Shown: positions 1-10,128 of the stretch, in pieces
How positions within the stretch are numbered: the first letter of the stretch is position 1
Layout: each line of letters opens with the position of its first letter
NCBI GenBank assembly: GCA_036346395.1
Contig: CM070611.1
Location: forward strand, 26,918,473-26,982,472
Source of the DNA: Hsuehochloa calcarea
Taxonomy: Eukaryota; Streptophyta; Magnoliopsida; Poales; Poaceae
Direction: 5' to 3'
DNA length: 64,000 nucleotides
Position numbers and translations under genes: made by a program
Notes under the pieces: model-generated
Told to the model about the DNA's origin: nothing
What the model saw: the letters and a program-made list of their open reading frames with translations, nothing else
Databases searched by the model: none

Positions 1-10
1 TGAAAGAGAA

Positions 11-1262
11 GTGCAGGGTCGACAGTCTCGCCCTAGGGAAAATTTTGGAGGATCTTTTGCAGGTCGGCCAAGTCAGCAACAACACGTGGCACCCTTCTCA
101 AGTCGTGTGCCCCCTTCTACCCCTTCCACTCCTGTGCATGTCCCTAATGCATGCAAATCAACAGAGGTACAAGTCCCTACAAAAAGTGTTTCGTCTGTTG
201 CTTCGACAGGGCGATCTAGAGATGTACAATGTCACCGTTGCAAAGGATTTGAACACTTGATGCGTGATTACCCAAGTCAGCGAGCTTTACTTATTAAGGA
301 CAATGGTAAGTACACTTCAGCTAGCGATATTGAGAAAGAACAAGTTTTAGTTGCAACTAACAATGCAAGTGATGAAAACTGAGGAAGAACATATAAGCCA
401 TGAGGCCTCTGACATGTACCAAAGCTTAGTTGTCCAGCGGGTGCTAAGTGCCCAAATGGAGCTTACTGAACAAAATCAACGTCATATTTTGTTTCAATCC
501 AAGTTCGTCATCAAGGAACGTTCATGTAGAGTCATCATTGATGGCGGAAGTTGCAACAACCTTGCTAGCATAGACATGGTCGAGAAGCTTGGCTTGACCA
601 CAACACCACACCCTCATCCTTACTACATTCAATGGCTGAATTCTTATGGTAAGTTGAAGGTGACTAAACTTGTGCGCGTACATTTTTCTATTGGATCATA
701 TCATGACTATGTTGATTGTGATGTCGTACCTATGCAAGCATGCTCATTATTATTAGGTAGACCTTGGCAATATGATAGACATACTGAACATCATGGTAGA
801 TCTAATCATTATACTTTCACATATAAAGAAAGAAAAATCACTTTACTTCCAATGTCTCCTGCTGCCATATTACAGGATGAATTAGAAAGATATGAGAGAA
901 CAAGTACGGAGAACACAAAAGATGATTATAAGATTATAGCTCCAAGTGAAATTAAATTGAAAGCTCCTGTTATGTTAGCTACAAAATCTAATTGCATTGA
1001 TATGGAAAATATGAATCAATGTCATACTATGATTTGCAAAGAATCTCAGTGTCCATTAGAAGAAGTGCATGTTTCTTTGCCTCCTGTTGCTACTAATCTT
1101 TTGCAGGAGAGTGATGACTTGGGGAAAACGAATGAGTCGAGGACGACACAAATTCAAGAAAGGGAGGATGATGCGGACATCGACCCTAAGGATACAACCA
1201 TCGCTTCAACTCACGTCAGACTGCATCCTCTACGTCCTTTACTTCACCAACATCTTCTCTAA
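11..1262 (+). pseudogene. gag: Broken Ty3/gypsy gag-protease gene
   Basis: Gag packages retroelement RNA, and the protease cleaves the Gag-Pol polyprotein. Two overlapping frames cover the gene: 11-382 holds the zinc knuckle, and 351-1262 holds the protease part, so one base was lost or gained near 376-384. The knuckle reads CHRCKGFEHLMRDY, so the last metal-binding Cys of the usual CCHC box is Tyr. The second frame contains an aspartic-protease-like stretch with VIIDGGSCNNLAS and, about 80 residues later, LLLGRPWQYDR, the second conserved block of plant gypsy retropepsins. The C-terminal part is charged linker sequence that would normally lead to reverse transcriptase, but the frame runs through the polypurine tract into the LTR and stops at 1260. 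It is not functional as it stands. Confidence 0.75.
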
Positions 1263-2180
1263 TTGGACTTTCGGCTAATGCAATGCCATATTACCCAATT
1301 AGATTGAGCTACGTCTACATACCATGGTGCTACGTCTACATACCATGGTACTATGTGTACATGCCATGGTGCTACTACATGTGCCAAGCAGAGTTCAAGC
1401 CGGATACATTTTGGTCGATCAGTTCGGAATCAGCCCGACAGCACCAACTTAAAACAGATATAACTTTTGCAAACGGAGTCCGATTCGGGTGTTCTTGGGC
1501 TTGTTGGAAAGCTAACGACGATATATTTCCAACGGATCCAGCCTCACCTCTAAATTCTTTCTGTAGACTTCGGAATCATCAAAAGAAGGTGCTGTGTCAC
1601 TAATTTGGGCCGATTTTGGCCTTGTAATCGTACCGGAATTGGCCCATATGTCATGCCCACTGGGGTGTGATTACTGTTCATGTGAACAGTAATTCGTGCC
1701 TTTAGTCCCACCTCTATTTCTTTTAGATTTGTGGCTCCTCATCCCCTATTTAAGGAGGACGCACCCCCTCTAGTTTCCTTGGATTTTGTTTAGTTAAAAG
1801 TTAGCCTTGTTGCAACTTCGTGTATTGGCTTGTGTCGACTAGACCAACCATAATACCGCTTTTCGAAATCCCAATTTTAATATTTCAATATTTATTTGCA
1901 ATTTCAGATTGCTTTATCTTGTTCTTGCGCATTTTCTTGGTGTATGCGTGAATCGACCTTCGTGGTCGTCAACCGGTATTCGTGCATGGTTGATAACGAC
2001 TTGTCGATCGATTCGGCGATTGCGTGGTTTCGAGCCTTGCGTGTTCATAGCCAGGATCGTCAGAGTTGAGCGACGCCAACCAGACTTATCGTTCTCATCG
2101 AAAGATCGGGCCAACAAATCAAACCTTAGGGTTCATCACCGAGTGTCTAGCCAGTTGGATTAGCGACTGATGGCATAAAA
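1169..2180 (+). repeat. 3' LTR of the gypsy remnant
   Basis: The LTR probably starts with TGATGCGGAC at 1169, just after the purine-rich AAGAAAGGGAGGA that would be the polypurine tract. A TATA-like TATTTAAGG lies at 1747-1755. The 21-base unit CTACGTCTACATACCATGGTG is repeated three times in tandem at 1309-1371, with the third copy diverged. The right boundary was not found by a terminal CA or target duplication. Confidence 0.5.
1747..1755 (+). promoter_or_regulatory. TATA-like box in gypsy LTR
   Basis: TATTTAAGG sits in the middle of the LTR and is followed by CT-rich sequence, as expected for an LTR promoter. This is a motif call only. Confidence 0.35.
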
Positions 2181-2994
2181 TTCAGTGCCATGCCAACAAG
2201 TGACTAAACGAATAGTCGATCCTCTATTAAGTGAAATTATTCGAAGGGAGTGTCTATGCATTATTCAATTAATTTCTTGAAAAATTTCAGTAGAATTTCA
2301 AAACATCCGATGTAACGGTCCACATCCACACACCTAGATCTATGCGGACTTCTCTCGCCTCTCTAACCTTATCCTCTCTCTCCGCACACAAGCAGACATC
2401 CATGGCCGCCGCCTCGCTCGATCAATCCTTGCTCGCATACGCCACCCGGCGGCATCTCGCAGCCCAAAGAAGGCCCCTCGATCACCTCCTTTGGCCTCAT
2501 CCTCTTCCTCTTCCACCCAATTCAAACCTCTTCTGGTCGGCAGCGGACACCTCCGTTTTCCACACACCGCATTCTTCCTCATTTCGGACGGCTATTGCTG
2601 CTCGACCCGCCACCGCCTCCTAATATTTTCTTGGTCTTGTCGTTTCAGCCGATCTTCACCGTCAACCGCCCTCCCCGGAGCCAATGGTCGATAGCACCAC
2701 CGCTGCCGCCACCCACCGATGGTCCTCCGCCGCCCTGGCCTTCCTCTAAATTTATGCCTGGGTGAATCCTCAAGTCACCGTCACCGGAGCTGGAGAAGAC
2801 AACGAACCGCCGGTCGGAGCATGAATCTTCAAGTGGATCGAAAGGTGAGAAATTCGACTGATTTGATAAAAAAAATTCAGTGGAGTGATTTCTAGATGTT
2901 CTGTTATTCAAATTACTTGAGTACTTTTTCGAGGTTTATTGACTTGGAGTGGGAAATGAAGGAAGGGCGAGACTAGCGCTCAGACGTACGATCC
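2181..2994. other. Anonymous segment with a GC-rich core
   Basis: No element boundary or known domain was found. The part 2340-2840 is GC-rich, CT-biased and contains a 93-codon plus-strand frame (2342-2623) with no recognisable motif. It resembles the untranslated GC-rich part of long grass LTRs as much as a gene. No function is assigned. Confidence 0.3.
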
Positions 2995-3260
2995 GAGCGT
3001 TAGCTTCGTACGACGCTGCATGCAACATCTTCGGACAACGGTTGCAACATCACAAATCAAAACAAAACATCTAAAAAAACGTGTTGGAAAAAATTGCAAC
3101 ATCGTCATGAATAATATGCAATTTTTTTTATATAAATGCAATTTTTTTTCTACAGATGCAACATTTGAAAGAACAGTTTGTAACATTGTTTTCAACAGAC
3201 CGCAACATCAACATCAGAACTAGAAAACAATGTAAGAACATAAAAATAAAGAATTGTGGG
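2995..3260. repeat. Array of GCAACAT / GCAATTTTTT motifs
   Basis: The motif TGCAACAT, or TGCAATTTTTTTT, recurs at irregular spacing of about 20-40 bases (for example near 3018, 3044, 3096, 3117, 3135, 3153 and 3201). The preceding GC-rich stretch (about 2965-3010) carries TACGATCCGAGCG-type sequence. It looks like the subterminal repeat zone of a DNA transposon, but no terminal inverted repeats or target duplication were found. Confidence 0.4.
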
Positions 3261-3911
3261 CTCCGCGCGGCTCCAAGGCTGGACGACGGTAGGCGCGCCA
3301 CGGGGATGGCACAGGGAGCAGAGGTGCGGTCGTCTTTGGTGGGGAAGCGGCAGATGCAACACTGCTCCTCCTTTTCTTCGGAGCTGTCCAATGTAGAGAT
3401 CACGTCGCTGGCGGAGAGGTGGCGACCATTAGCCTTGGCGAAGCTTCGCCATCTTCAAATCTCTCATTCTCTCTTCTCACATCGCAGTAGCCGGATAAGG
3501 ATTGCGTGCTATGCGGTGACCATGAGAAAAATGGCTAGGAGCCGTCTGATTAGAAGAAAAGGAGGAACGAGTGGCCACAAAGAGCGTTGGAAAAAAGTGA
3601 GAAGTATATCAGCGTCCACGGGATAAAGTGAAACGTCCAATTTTTTATTCCTTTTTCTGCACGTATGTATGTTACTGTTATCCATGAAGGAAACATCGTT
3701 CACACTGCAGAGAGAGCAAATCCATATGTAGCTAGGTTTCTTTGTGTGGAAAGGAGCAAGCGTCCCACTAGTACGCAATAACAAAAATGAGTTGACTAGC
3801 TATATCACAGTCCACACTGTCGTTCACTCGTTAAATAGTACATAAATTCTTCAACACAAACCATCTAGAATTCAGAACGGTATGCCGTTGACGAGAGCGA
3901 GGGCATTGCTC
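3261..3911. other. Anonymous flank of the 3917-6600 insertion
   Basis: No protein family or repeat boundary could be recognised. The segment was contiguous with 6606 onward before the copia insertion, as shown by the GTGTA target duplication at 3912-3916 and 6601-6605. Confidence 0.4.
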
Positions 3912-3916
3912 GTGTA

Positions 3917-4181
3917 TGTTGGAAATTAACCAAAGAAGTTTAAGCCGATCGGTAGATAAACACACACACATTGCTGAAGCCTCACACACCGAAACTTCTT
4001 CTTCAATTACTTGTTGCTGGAACTCATATTGTATTACTTTGCAATGTTTTGCTTCTTCTGTTGTGAAAAATACAAGGCCATAGGTGCCATTTATATTTTC
4101 ACGTAGGAAACCTACTCGGATTCATAGTAGGAAACTAAAAACAGAAAGCAAACAAACTTTCTAAACAAGATTAATCCAACA
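3917..4181 (-). repeat. 3' LTR of the 3917-6600 copia element
   Basis: On the minus strand it opens TGTTGGATTAATC and closes TTTCCAACA. It is 265 bases long against 302 for its partner. The difference is one deletion of about 36 bases just upstream of the TATA box (near 4096 on the plus strand). Confidence 0.9.
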
Positions 4182-4195
4182 ATCACCCCCTTAAT
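4182..4195 (-). other. Polypurine tract of the copia element
   Basis: On the minus strand ATTAAGGGGGTGAT lies immediately before the 3' LTR, the position where plus-strand DNA synthesis is primed. Confidence 0.75.
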
Positions 4196-4940
4196 CTTGT
4201 TTCTTCATCTTGATCACGCTGATCTTCTCTTTTATCTGAATTTCCAAGTCTTCCTCTTTTACCTGCACTCCTGTGCGTCGTTCCTTCCCGGACCAATACC
4301 GCCCTACTGCCTGCGCTTGCTTTATCCTGAGCTATGCACAAACCAACGCTTGCCGCGTCTCGCACTTGGACTGAACTCGTCCTTCCTTGCACGCCCGCCT
4401 GGGCTGGAGCACCTACTCCCACGACCGCCTGGGCTTGAGCACCTGCTCCCACGACCGCCTGGGTTTCGCCGTTACCTGAGCCTCTTGCCCCTCTCTCTTG
4501 GACCAAATCTACCCACTTCTCTTCGTACATCTTAGCTGGGGCTACACTGCCTCTCCCTCCTGCTTTGCTTGCAGGCCGATGGGGTCAATGGGTTTGACCC
4601 GAGCCGCTGGTTCCTCCAGCAGCAACTGCATGCGCGTGGGACTTGCCGTCCTCTTGAGTGCCTTGCACGCCTTCCTGCGTGCAGTCTGCACCCGTCGAGG
4701 CTTCGCCTGCTGCGCCAACTACGTGCCGTCCCTCGGTTCAGCCATGTCCTTGGCCGGTGAGATCAACAATGCCTGAGACCTCCCGTCCTGGCTCTACTCC
4801 CCAGTTCCACTCTGGCTCCTTCAGACTATCATTCGCAAAAACCGGTTTACAAGCTTTCAGGGAAATTTTATATAACCGGTTCGGGGATCTCTTCACCTTC
4901 ATCACACATATATTTGTTCTTGTTATAGACACGCAGGAAC
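4196..4940 (-). pseudogene. Copia tail region with 30-base tandem repeat
   Basis: This lies between the protease remnant and the polypurine tract, where integrase and reverse transcriptase would be expected. The longest minus-strand frame (4183-4530, 115 codons) is rich in Ala, Gly, Gln and Val. It includes a 30-base unit repeated at 4396-4425 and 4426-4455, which encodes a repeated AQAVVG-like peptide. No catalytic domain is recognisable. It may be the remains of the linker between protease and integrase, left by an internal deletion, or acquired sequence. Confidence 0.45.
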
Positions 4941-5375
4941 TCATCCTACAGCACCAAGCTGCACCCCCATTCCGCCAACTGTCCGAGACTGAGTATGTTG
5001 TGACACAGACTTGGTATATAATAGATTTCAGTCAGCATCCTCTGATCACCGTTCTTGCATTGCAATAACATTGATCATTTGCCTCTTATTTGCACCGTGG
5101 AGCCGTCGCCAAATTTGACTTTGCCCGAAATCTTCTCATCAAGCTCATGGAACATGGAGCGATCTCACCTTATGTGATTGCTTGCTCCATTGTCTAAGTA
5201 CCATTCATCAGTATGATTATGGTTTTCTCCCTCTATGCGTAGTTTAGGAACTACGTTCTCCTCGTTCAACATCACCATGAATGGCGCTTGGTTGACACAT
5301 AAGGAGAGAAGCAGGGCCGGCTCGTAGTCTTCAATAGCTCGGGTGAGGTTTGCCTCCTCGTTCTTCTTCTTGTTT
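4941..5375 (-). pseudogene. pol: Copia retropepsin remnant
   Basis: The minus strand encodes, in broken frames, the aspartic-protease region that follows gag in copia elements. The active-site block WYLDNGASNHI is readable near 5195-5230 (DNGAS in place of the more common DSGAS or DTGAS). It is followed by KVKFGDGSTVQI and by a YYIPSLCHNILSLGQL-like block typical of the protease/GAG-pre-integrase junction. Stops and shifts interrupt it. No integrase follows. The identification rests on motif order; the exact ends are approximate. Confidence 0.65.
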
Positions 5376-5377
5376 TG

Positions 5378-6282
5378 TTAATCCGAAGCATAGTGCCCAT
5401 ATTTGTCGCAGTTGAAGCACTTTATGTGGCTGCGGCACTCCGACGTATAGTGGCCGTATTTATCACATTTAAAACACTTGATATGTGACTTGTCACGGGA
5501 TCTGTCACCATCATCTTGCCTAGCCCAATCCACCCCGGCTGCGGTTGCTGCTATCTTCAAGAGCGTGGGATTTTCCCTTGTTGCTTGACGAGGAATCGCC
5601 ATCATCCTTCTCTCTGGCGCTACCGCCACTCGGCCGAGTAGGTGGAGTTGGTCGTCACCATTGCCGTTGTTGTTGTTGCCAGACGTGCGCGGGCGTATAC
5701 GCTCTTCATAAGTTTTCAGTCGTCCCACGGCTTCCTCGAATGGTATGGTGTCGAAGTCGTAGAACTGCTCGATCCCGGCGATCACACTCAGGAATCGATC
5801 CGGGACGGTGTCGAATAGCTTCTTCACCAATGCGGCATCATCGAGCATCGCCCCCAGGTTGGCATACCTGACGGACATGCCATTGAGTCTTCCAACGTAC
5901 TGGTCCAGGTTTTCTTCCTCCTTCATGCGCATGATGTCGAAGTCATTCTTCAACGTCTGCAACCGCGCATTCTTACGTGATCTGCGCCAATGAACCTTGT
6001 CTTGAGGCAGTCCAAAATCTCCTTCGTCGTTTTCTTCCTTGCCACCTGCATTAGGAGGTCCTCCAGGAGCGCTTGGAGAAGATGCGACCTCGCCTTCTTG
6101 TCCTTCTTCGCGTCGACGGCCGCCTCGACCGCCGGCTCGATTGCTTCCCAGACGTCTTGATCCTCTATCATCGCTTGCACCCGAATCACCCAACACGTGT
6201 AGTTTGTCGCCGTCAGCTGCGGGTACTGAAACAGCCCACCGCTGCTCTCCTGCGCCGCCTCGCCCTAAGGAGCGATCGACAT
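5378..6282 (-). pseudogene. gag: Copia gag with duplicated zinc knuckle
   Basis: Gag is the RNA-binding capsid protein. The likely start is the ATG at 6282, shortly after the primer site, but the sixth codon is TAG (6265-6267). That frame then gives the N-terminal plant copia gag block (TNYTCWVIRVQAMIEDQ, near 6205-6150) and continues to about 5980. There a frameshift moves the protein into the frame that carries the central domain (DQYVGRLNGMSVRYANLG) and the C-terminus. The C-terminus holds two tandem zinc knuckles sharing the core CDKYGHY. The first is complete (C-x2-C-x4-H-x4-C); the second ends at a stop before its last Cys. The gene is non-functional because of the early stop and the shift. 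Confidence 0.85.
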
Positions 6283-6283
6283 T

Positions 6284-6296
6284 GGCTCTGATACCA
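6284..6296 (-). other. Primer binding site (tRNA-iMet type)
   Basis: The minus strand reads TGGTATCAGAGCC two bases inside the 5' LTR, the usual plant copia primer site complementary to initiator tRNA-Met. Confidence 0.9.
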
Positions 6297-6298
6297 AT

Positions 6299-6600
6299 TG
6301 TTGAAAATAAACCAAAGAAGTTTCAACCGATCGGTAGATGAACACACGCACACGTTGCTGAAGCCTCACACACCGAAACTTCTTCTTCTATTATTTGTTG
6401 CTTGAACTCACATTGTATTACTTTGCAATGTTTTTGCTTCTTCTGTTGTGAAAAATACAAGGCCATAGGTGCCCTTTATATAGGCTTAGCACTTGGATCC
6501 TTGATCCAATTCTGTTTCACGTAGGAAATCTATTCGGATTCATAGTAGAAAACTAAAAAACGGAAAGCAAACAAATTTTCTAAACAAGATTAATCCAACA
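6299..6600 (-). repeat. 5' LTR of the 3917-6600 copia element
   Basis: It is 302 bases long, with TG...CA ends on the minus strand, and pairs with 3917-4181. It keeps the segment that the 3' LTR has lost and includes a TATA box at 6474-6482. Confidence 0.9.
6474..6482 (-). promoter_or_regulatory. TATA box of the copia 5' LTR
   Basis: TATATAAAG on the minus strand lies mid-LTR, facing the gag gene. The equivalent site in the 3' LTR is altered to ATATAAATG next to the deletion. Confidence 0.55.
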
Positions 6601-6605
6601 GTGTA

Positions 6606-7514
6606 CTGACTGACGCTCGCCACCCCGCCAACCACCTCCTTCCGCGGCCGGCCGTGGTTTGCCTTGCCGCGTCGGTGAACCCGTCGTATGAGTTCCCTGG
6701 TTTGTCATGGCCGCTACCGAGCCACGCTCTGCAGCGTTGAAACCTCCCACCTCGCCTCCTTCGCCCGCAATGACATCTCGCCGCTTGACCCGGCCGTGGT
6801 CGCGTTGAGGAGGCCGAGCTCGCGGACGACCGCTTTGCGAGGCCGGGCGGCGACGATATCGTGCTTGCGATCACGCATCGCGGAGGCCACTTGTAACGGT
6901 CCCGGACGTCGTCCGTCGCGGCGTCGCCGCATGGACGAGGTCCTTGAGGCGCGCGGAGAAGGCGCGCGAGCCGAGCCGCCGCGACATCGGTCGCAATATG
7001 GGCGAGCTCGACGCGGCCGGGTCAGAAAGTGGCGGCGACGGAGGAGGGAGTCGAGCGACGGCGGGTACAGCGTGGTGGCGCAGCCGAGCGTGGAGGAACG
7101 CCGCCGCCGCATGGCGTGGACGCCGTTGGATTCGCCGGCTGATCGCTAACGAAGCTCTAACAAAGAATGGCGATAAACAAGAGGGCAAGGGCGGTGGTAT
7201 ACGGTGGTGAGAGACGCCATGGCAATGGTTAGCCGTGCTCAAGCAATCGCTAGAAACGAGACGAACGAGTTTATATAGGTGACAAGGAAGAAGGAACTTT
7301 TCGAGGAACGTGTTTGTGGCGAGAAAAGGAGGACAAGAATGCACATTTTCGTGGTCGTCAGAAAAAGCAGATGTTTATTTCTAGTGCTGCTAGACCTGTT
7401 TCTTCCTTTTTCATTTTCTATTTTCCTTCTTGGTGGCTACGTACAGGGTGAAGCTAGCAGATGTCCTGATGCTTTGTTCAAACAATCTTGTTATGTTTTC
7501 TCTCTTGCTGGTAA
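6606..7514. other. GC-rich gene-like segment, not recognised
   Basis: The part 6606-7230 is strongly GC-rich, unlike the flanking elements. On the minus strand a TATA-like CTATATAAAC (about 7268-7277) lies about 50 bases before an ATG at 7218-7220. That frame stops after about 24 codons. A neighbouring frame gives a hydrophobic run TTALALLFIAILC that looks like a signal-peptide core, ending in TAG. Overlapping GC-rich frames continue to 6714. This is compatible with a decayed gene for a secreted protein, but no family could be identified, and GC-rich DNA gives long chance frames on both strands. Confidence 0.3.
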
Positions 7515-8459
7515 ATATAACATCCCAAAAAATCCAAATTGGGTAAGTGTATTAAAAATAAGTGAGGAAATAAAATTGAGTATGTTTATATGTGGGGGAA
7601 AAACCAATTTGAGCATGTTTGTAATTTTTCATCAAATCAATTATTGTATTTGCATACAAACAGCAAATTGAGGGAATTTTTGAGGAAAACTCAGAACCGA
7701 TAAAATTCTGGACAATTTACACAAGAAACCATACCATGTTAGGAGCCTCCAGAAAAATTTGCATAAATAGTTGAGCCAGTTTGTTATGTTTAATAGTTTG
7801 TCAAACCCCTCAGTCGTTTTCTGAAAAAAATTCAAACCAATTTCTTTTCCTGCTCACCTATTGGGCTGAAAGTCCAACGGGCCAACTCTCTCTCACACAC
7901 TCCAGCCCGCGGTAGCGCGCCCCACTTCCCTCTCACTGACACACCAGGCCCACGTGTCAGGGCCCTTTGTCCACCTCGCATTCGTATCCACACACCGCGC
8001 CCGCGCCTGCTCCGCTCGTTGGTTTCGATCGCCGCTCGCCGTTTTGTGACTTCACTTGCTCCTGTCACCTCCGCCAGCGTTGTACGTCACCGCGCCCATG
8101 CTAGCATCCCACCTGTCGCTGCCTTTTCCTACGCAGGGAGAGACACCAAAGCGCGACCACGAGATTCTCGCGCAACCACCAACTTCTTGCCATCGTTCTC
8201 GTGCCGTTCTCTTTTGTACATAAATCCCTGACCACGTCATCGTCTTTCTTAGCTCACCCCCATTCCATTTTTATGCAAACCCGAGTTTATCACTCCTTTG
8301 TTTCGCGGGAATGTGTGCGTCGTTCTCAACACCGATGAGCACGCCTCTGTTGCTCCACCACTCTGGTGAGCTTCTTCTCCCACGACGTGTGCGTCACTTT
8401 GATCGTTGAGCTTCACTCATCCTTCTCCTTTGCTAAATGTAGCACCAAGAGCCTCGTAG
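7515..8459 (+). repeat. Probable gypsy LTR remnant, split by a solo LTR
   Basis: The segment opens TATAACATCCCAAAAAATCC, close to the TGTAACATCCC start of many grass gypsy LTRs. It passes from AT-rich to GC-rich sequence the way the long LTR at 10129 does. It resumes after the solo LTR at 10027-10128 and is then cut by the next LTR. No partner LTR is present, so the call is tentative. Confidence 0.35.
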
Positions 8460-10021
8460 TGAAGGGATATGGGTATACTACACTAGCTGACAATTAAAAA
8501 ATTCTACCACTTGGACTAGAAAGTCATACAAGCAAGAGATCATAGATCGTTACCACTAGACGCGCAGTGTAGTGAAAGAAGAGTTAGAGTAGCCTGATCC
8601 AACATTGAGCGCATCAATGTAGTGGTCGTAGTCGATTGCGCAACGTCCTCGGCATCGATCGTCTCCTCCAACAACCAATCACATTCCTTGCGCAGGTTGT
8701 TCATCGTTTTTTACCAACGCAGTAGTAACCTCAGAAGCGCCTCTACAATATCCACACATCCAGGGGTGGAACATTTTATGCCGGTGTGCTAGTACCAACA
8801 CGCACAGTAGGGCCTTCGGGGAGATGGCGGCTAGGGTTTCGGTAGAGCAACTCTCTTACGTCCCAACAGCCCCAGGTAACCCCTTATAAAGAGCCCATAA
8901 TGGATCATATCCGATCTTATTTGTTCTAACCTGTTAAGTGTGCAACCCTATAGGTTCATGCGTAATCGGTTGTGACTCGAAAACTCCTTTTCGCCAACGA
9001 GTCGTTAGCGGTTGCTAGCAGGACATAACGATTCCCGAATACACATAAATATTATATCGGACGAGCCTTTTGCAATATAATATGCGATCATGTCCTTATC
9101 ACTTACGACCAGCTCGTATCTCCATACGACCAGTTTATTTAGTCATGACCAGTATGTAACTTCTTACGACCAGTTTGCTGACCAGTTAGTGATCATATTT
9201 GACCAGTTTACGACTAGTCCGTATCTCTATACGACTAATTCGTATCTGTTTAGGCTGAACAACCTGCTTGCGTATTCTCCTTTTGCCTCACGATATTTGG
9301 TTGAACTCTAGGTGAGATAATTTGTTATCCATGGACTGTTCAATACTTTCTCGATCAAGTGACGGATAACTTCATGTGGTTGACTCTTCGACCACTAGTG
9401 GCACGGCCATGCACTTTTTTTATCCGACCACATCGAGGGCCCTAGAGATATCTCTCGTGTTATGTTAGGAGGGGCAAATCCCATATCCGACCAATCACAT
9501 TCCTCCACATGCTTCATAGCATACCCGAAAGCAACCTTTATAACTACCCAGTTGTGAAATAGAGTTTGAAAATCCCAAAGTATACTATTACACATGTAGC
9601 AAACCATGTTGTTCTCAAGTCTAAGGATTATACATCATCATTACTTAAGACCAACTGATGACACATAAAATCATAATAATCTCAATAGTGATTCAAGGTG
9701 GGCCAATCCAATACCATGTTCCCGAACATGTGTTCATATTATTGATTCGATATCCCCATATCCATGACATGTGAAACAGGGTTATCAATCAATACATGTG
9801 TTGGTCGATAAGTCACTAGTATTCTGACCAGTGACATCAGACCAGGGATAGATTTAGAATGACATCATATAAGTTAAAGAGCTTCACCAACAAGTCACAT
9901 ACTTGATAATATTTATAAATGATAATTCATCCAAAGAACATAATAACATTTATTCTACAACTAATAAACATAGACGTGATACAATCATCACTATAACTGC
10001 CTCTAGGACATATCACCAACA
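8460..10021 (-). repeat. Solo LTR, BARE/Angela-type copia (subfamily 1)
   Basis: It is a 1,562-base LTR with minus-strand ends TGTTGGTGATATGTCC and ATCCCTTCA. The perfect target duplication CGTAG flanks it (8455-8459 and 10022-10026). No internal region or primer site follows, so it is a solo LTR left by recombination between the two LTRs of one element. A dense array of GACCAG/GTCGTA motifs occupies about 9095-9260, and a TATA-like TTTATAAG lies near 8883. Confidence 0.9.
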
Positions 10022-10026
10022 CGTAG

Positions 10027-10128
10027 CCCAATCTTGTTTGCTTTCATTTCCATCTCTGGCGTGCAATCGATCCAAGTCGCCGCACACTCACTGTTCTAAA
10101 AGGTTTGGGGCCCTTCTGATCGTGTAAT
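10027..10128 (+). repeat. Continuation of the 7515 LTR remnant
   Basis: This short piece restores continuity with 8459 across the CGTAG target duplication and ends where the next LTR begins. It is otherwise featureless. Confidence 0.35.

Larger units (their letters stand above)
1..2180 (+). mobile_element. Ty3/gypsy remnant: gag-protease followed directly by a 3' LTR
   Basis: The left edge of the window cuts into a gypsy-type element. A gag zinc knuckle (about 229-285) and an aspartic-protease-like domain (about 520-800) are followed within 400 bases by a purine-rich tract and an LTR-like region. No reverse transcriptase, RNase H or integrase is present, so this is either a non-autonomous gag-protease element or a copy with a large internal deletion. 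The end of the LTR is not certain; about 2180 is an estimate from the loss of LTR-like sequence. Confidence 0.7.
3917..6600 (-). mobile_element. Non-autonomous Ty1/copia element (gag-protease only)
   Basis: The insertion is bounded by two related LTRs (3917-4181 and 6299-6600) and by a perfect 5-base target duplication GTGTA at 3912-3916 and 6601-6605. On the minus strand the order is 5' LTR, iMet primer site, gag, protease-like region, a repeat-containing tail, polypurine tract and 3' LTR. Integrase, reverse transcriptase and RNase H are absent, so it would depend on a partner element. At about 2.7 kb it is roughly half the size of a complete copia element. Confidence 0.9.

Noticed and set aside
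3156..3626. 156-codon plus-strand frame
   Set aside because: It starts inside the GCAACAT motif array and has no domain; probably chance.
7279..7671. 130-codon plus-strand frame with a hydrophobic stretch
   Set aside because: No recognisable family; it crosses from GC-rich to AT-rich repeat sequence, and composition alone explains the hydrophobic run.
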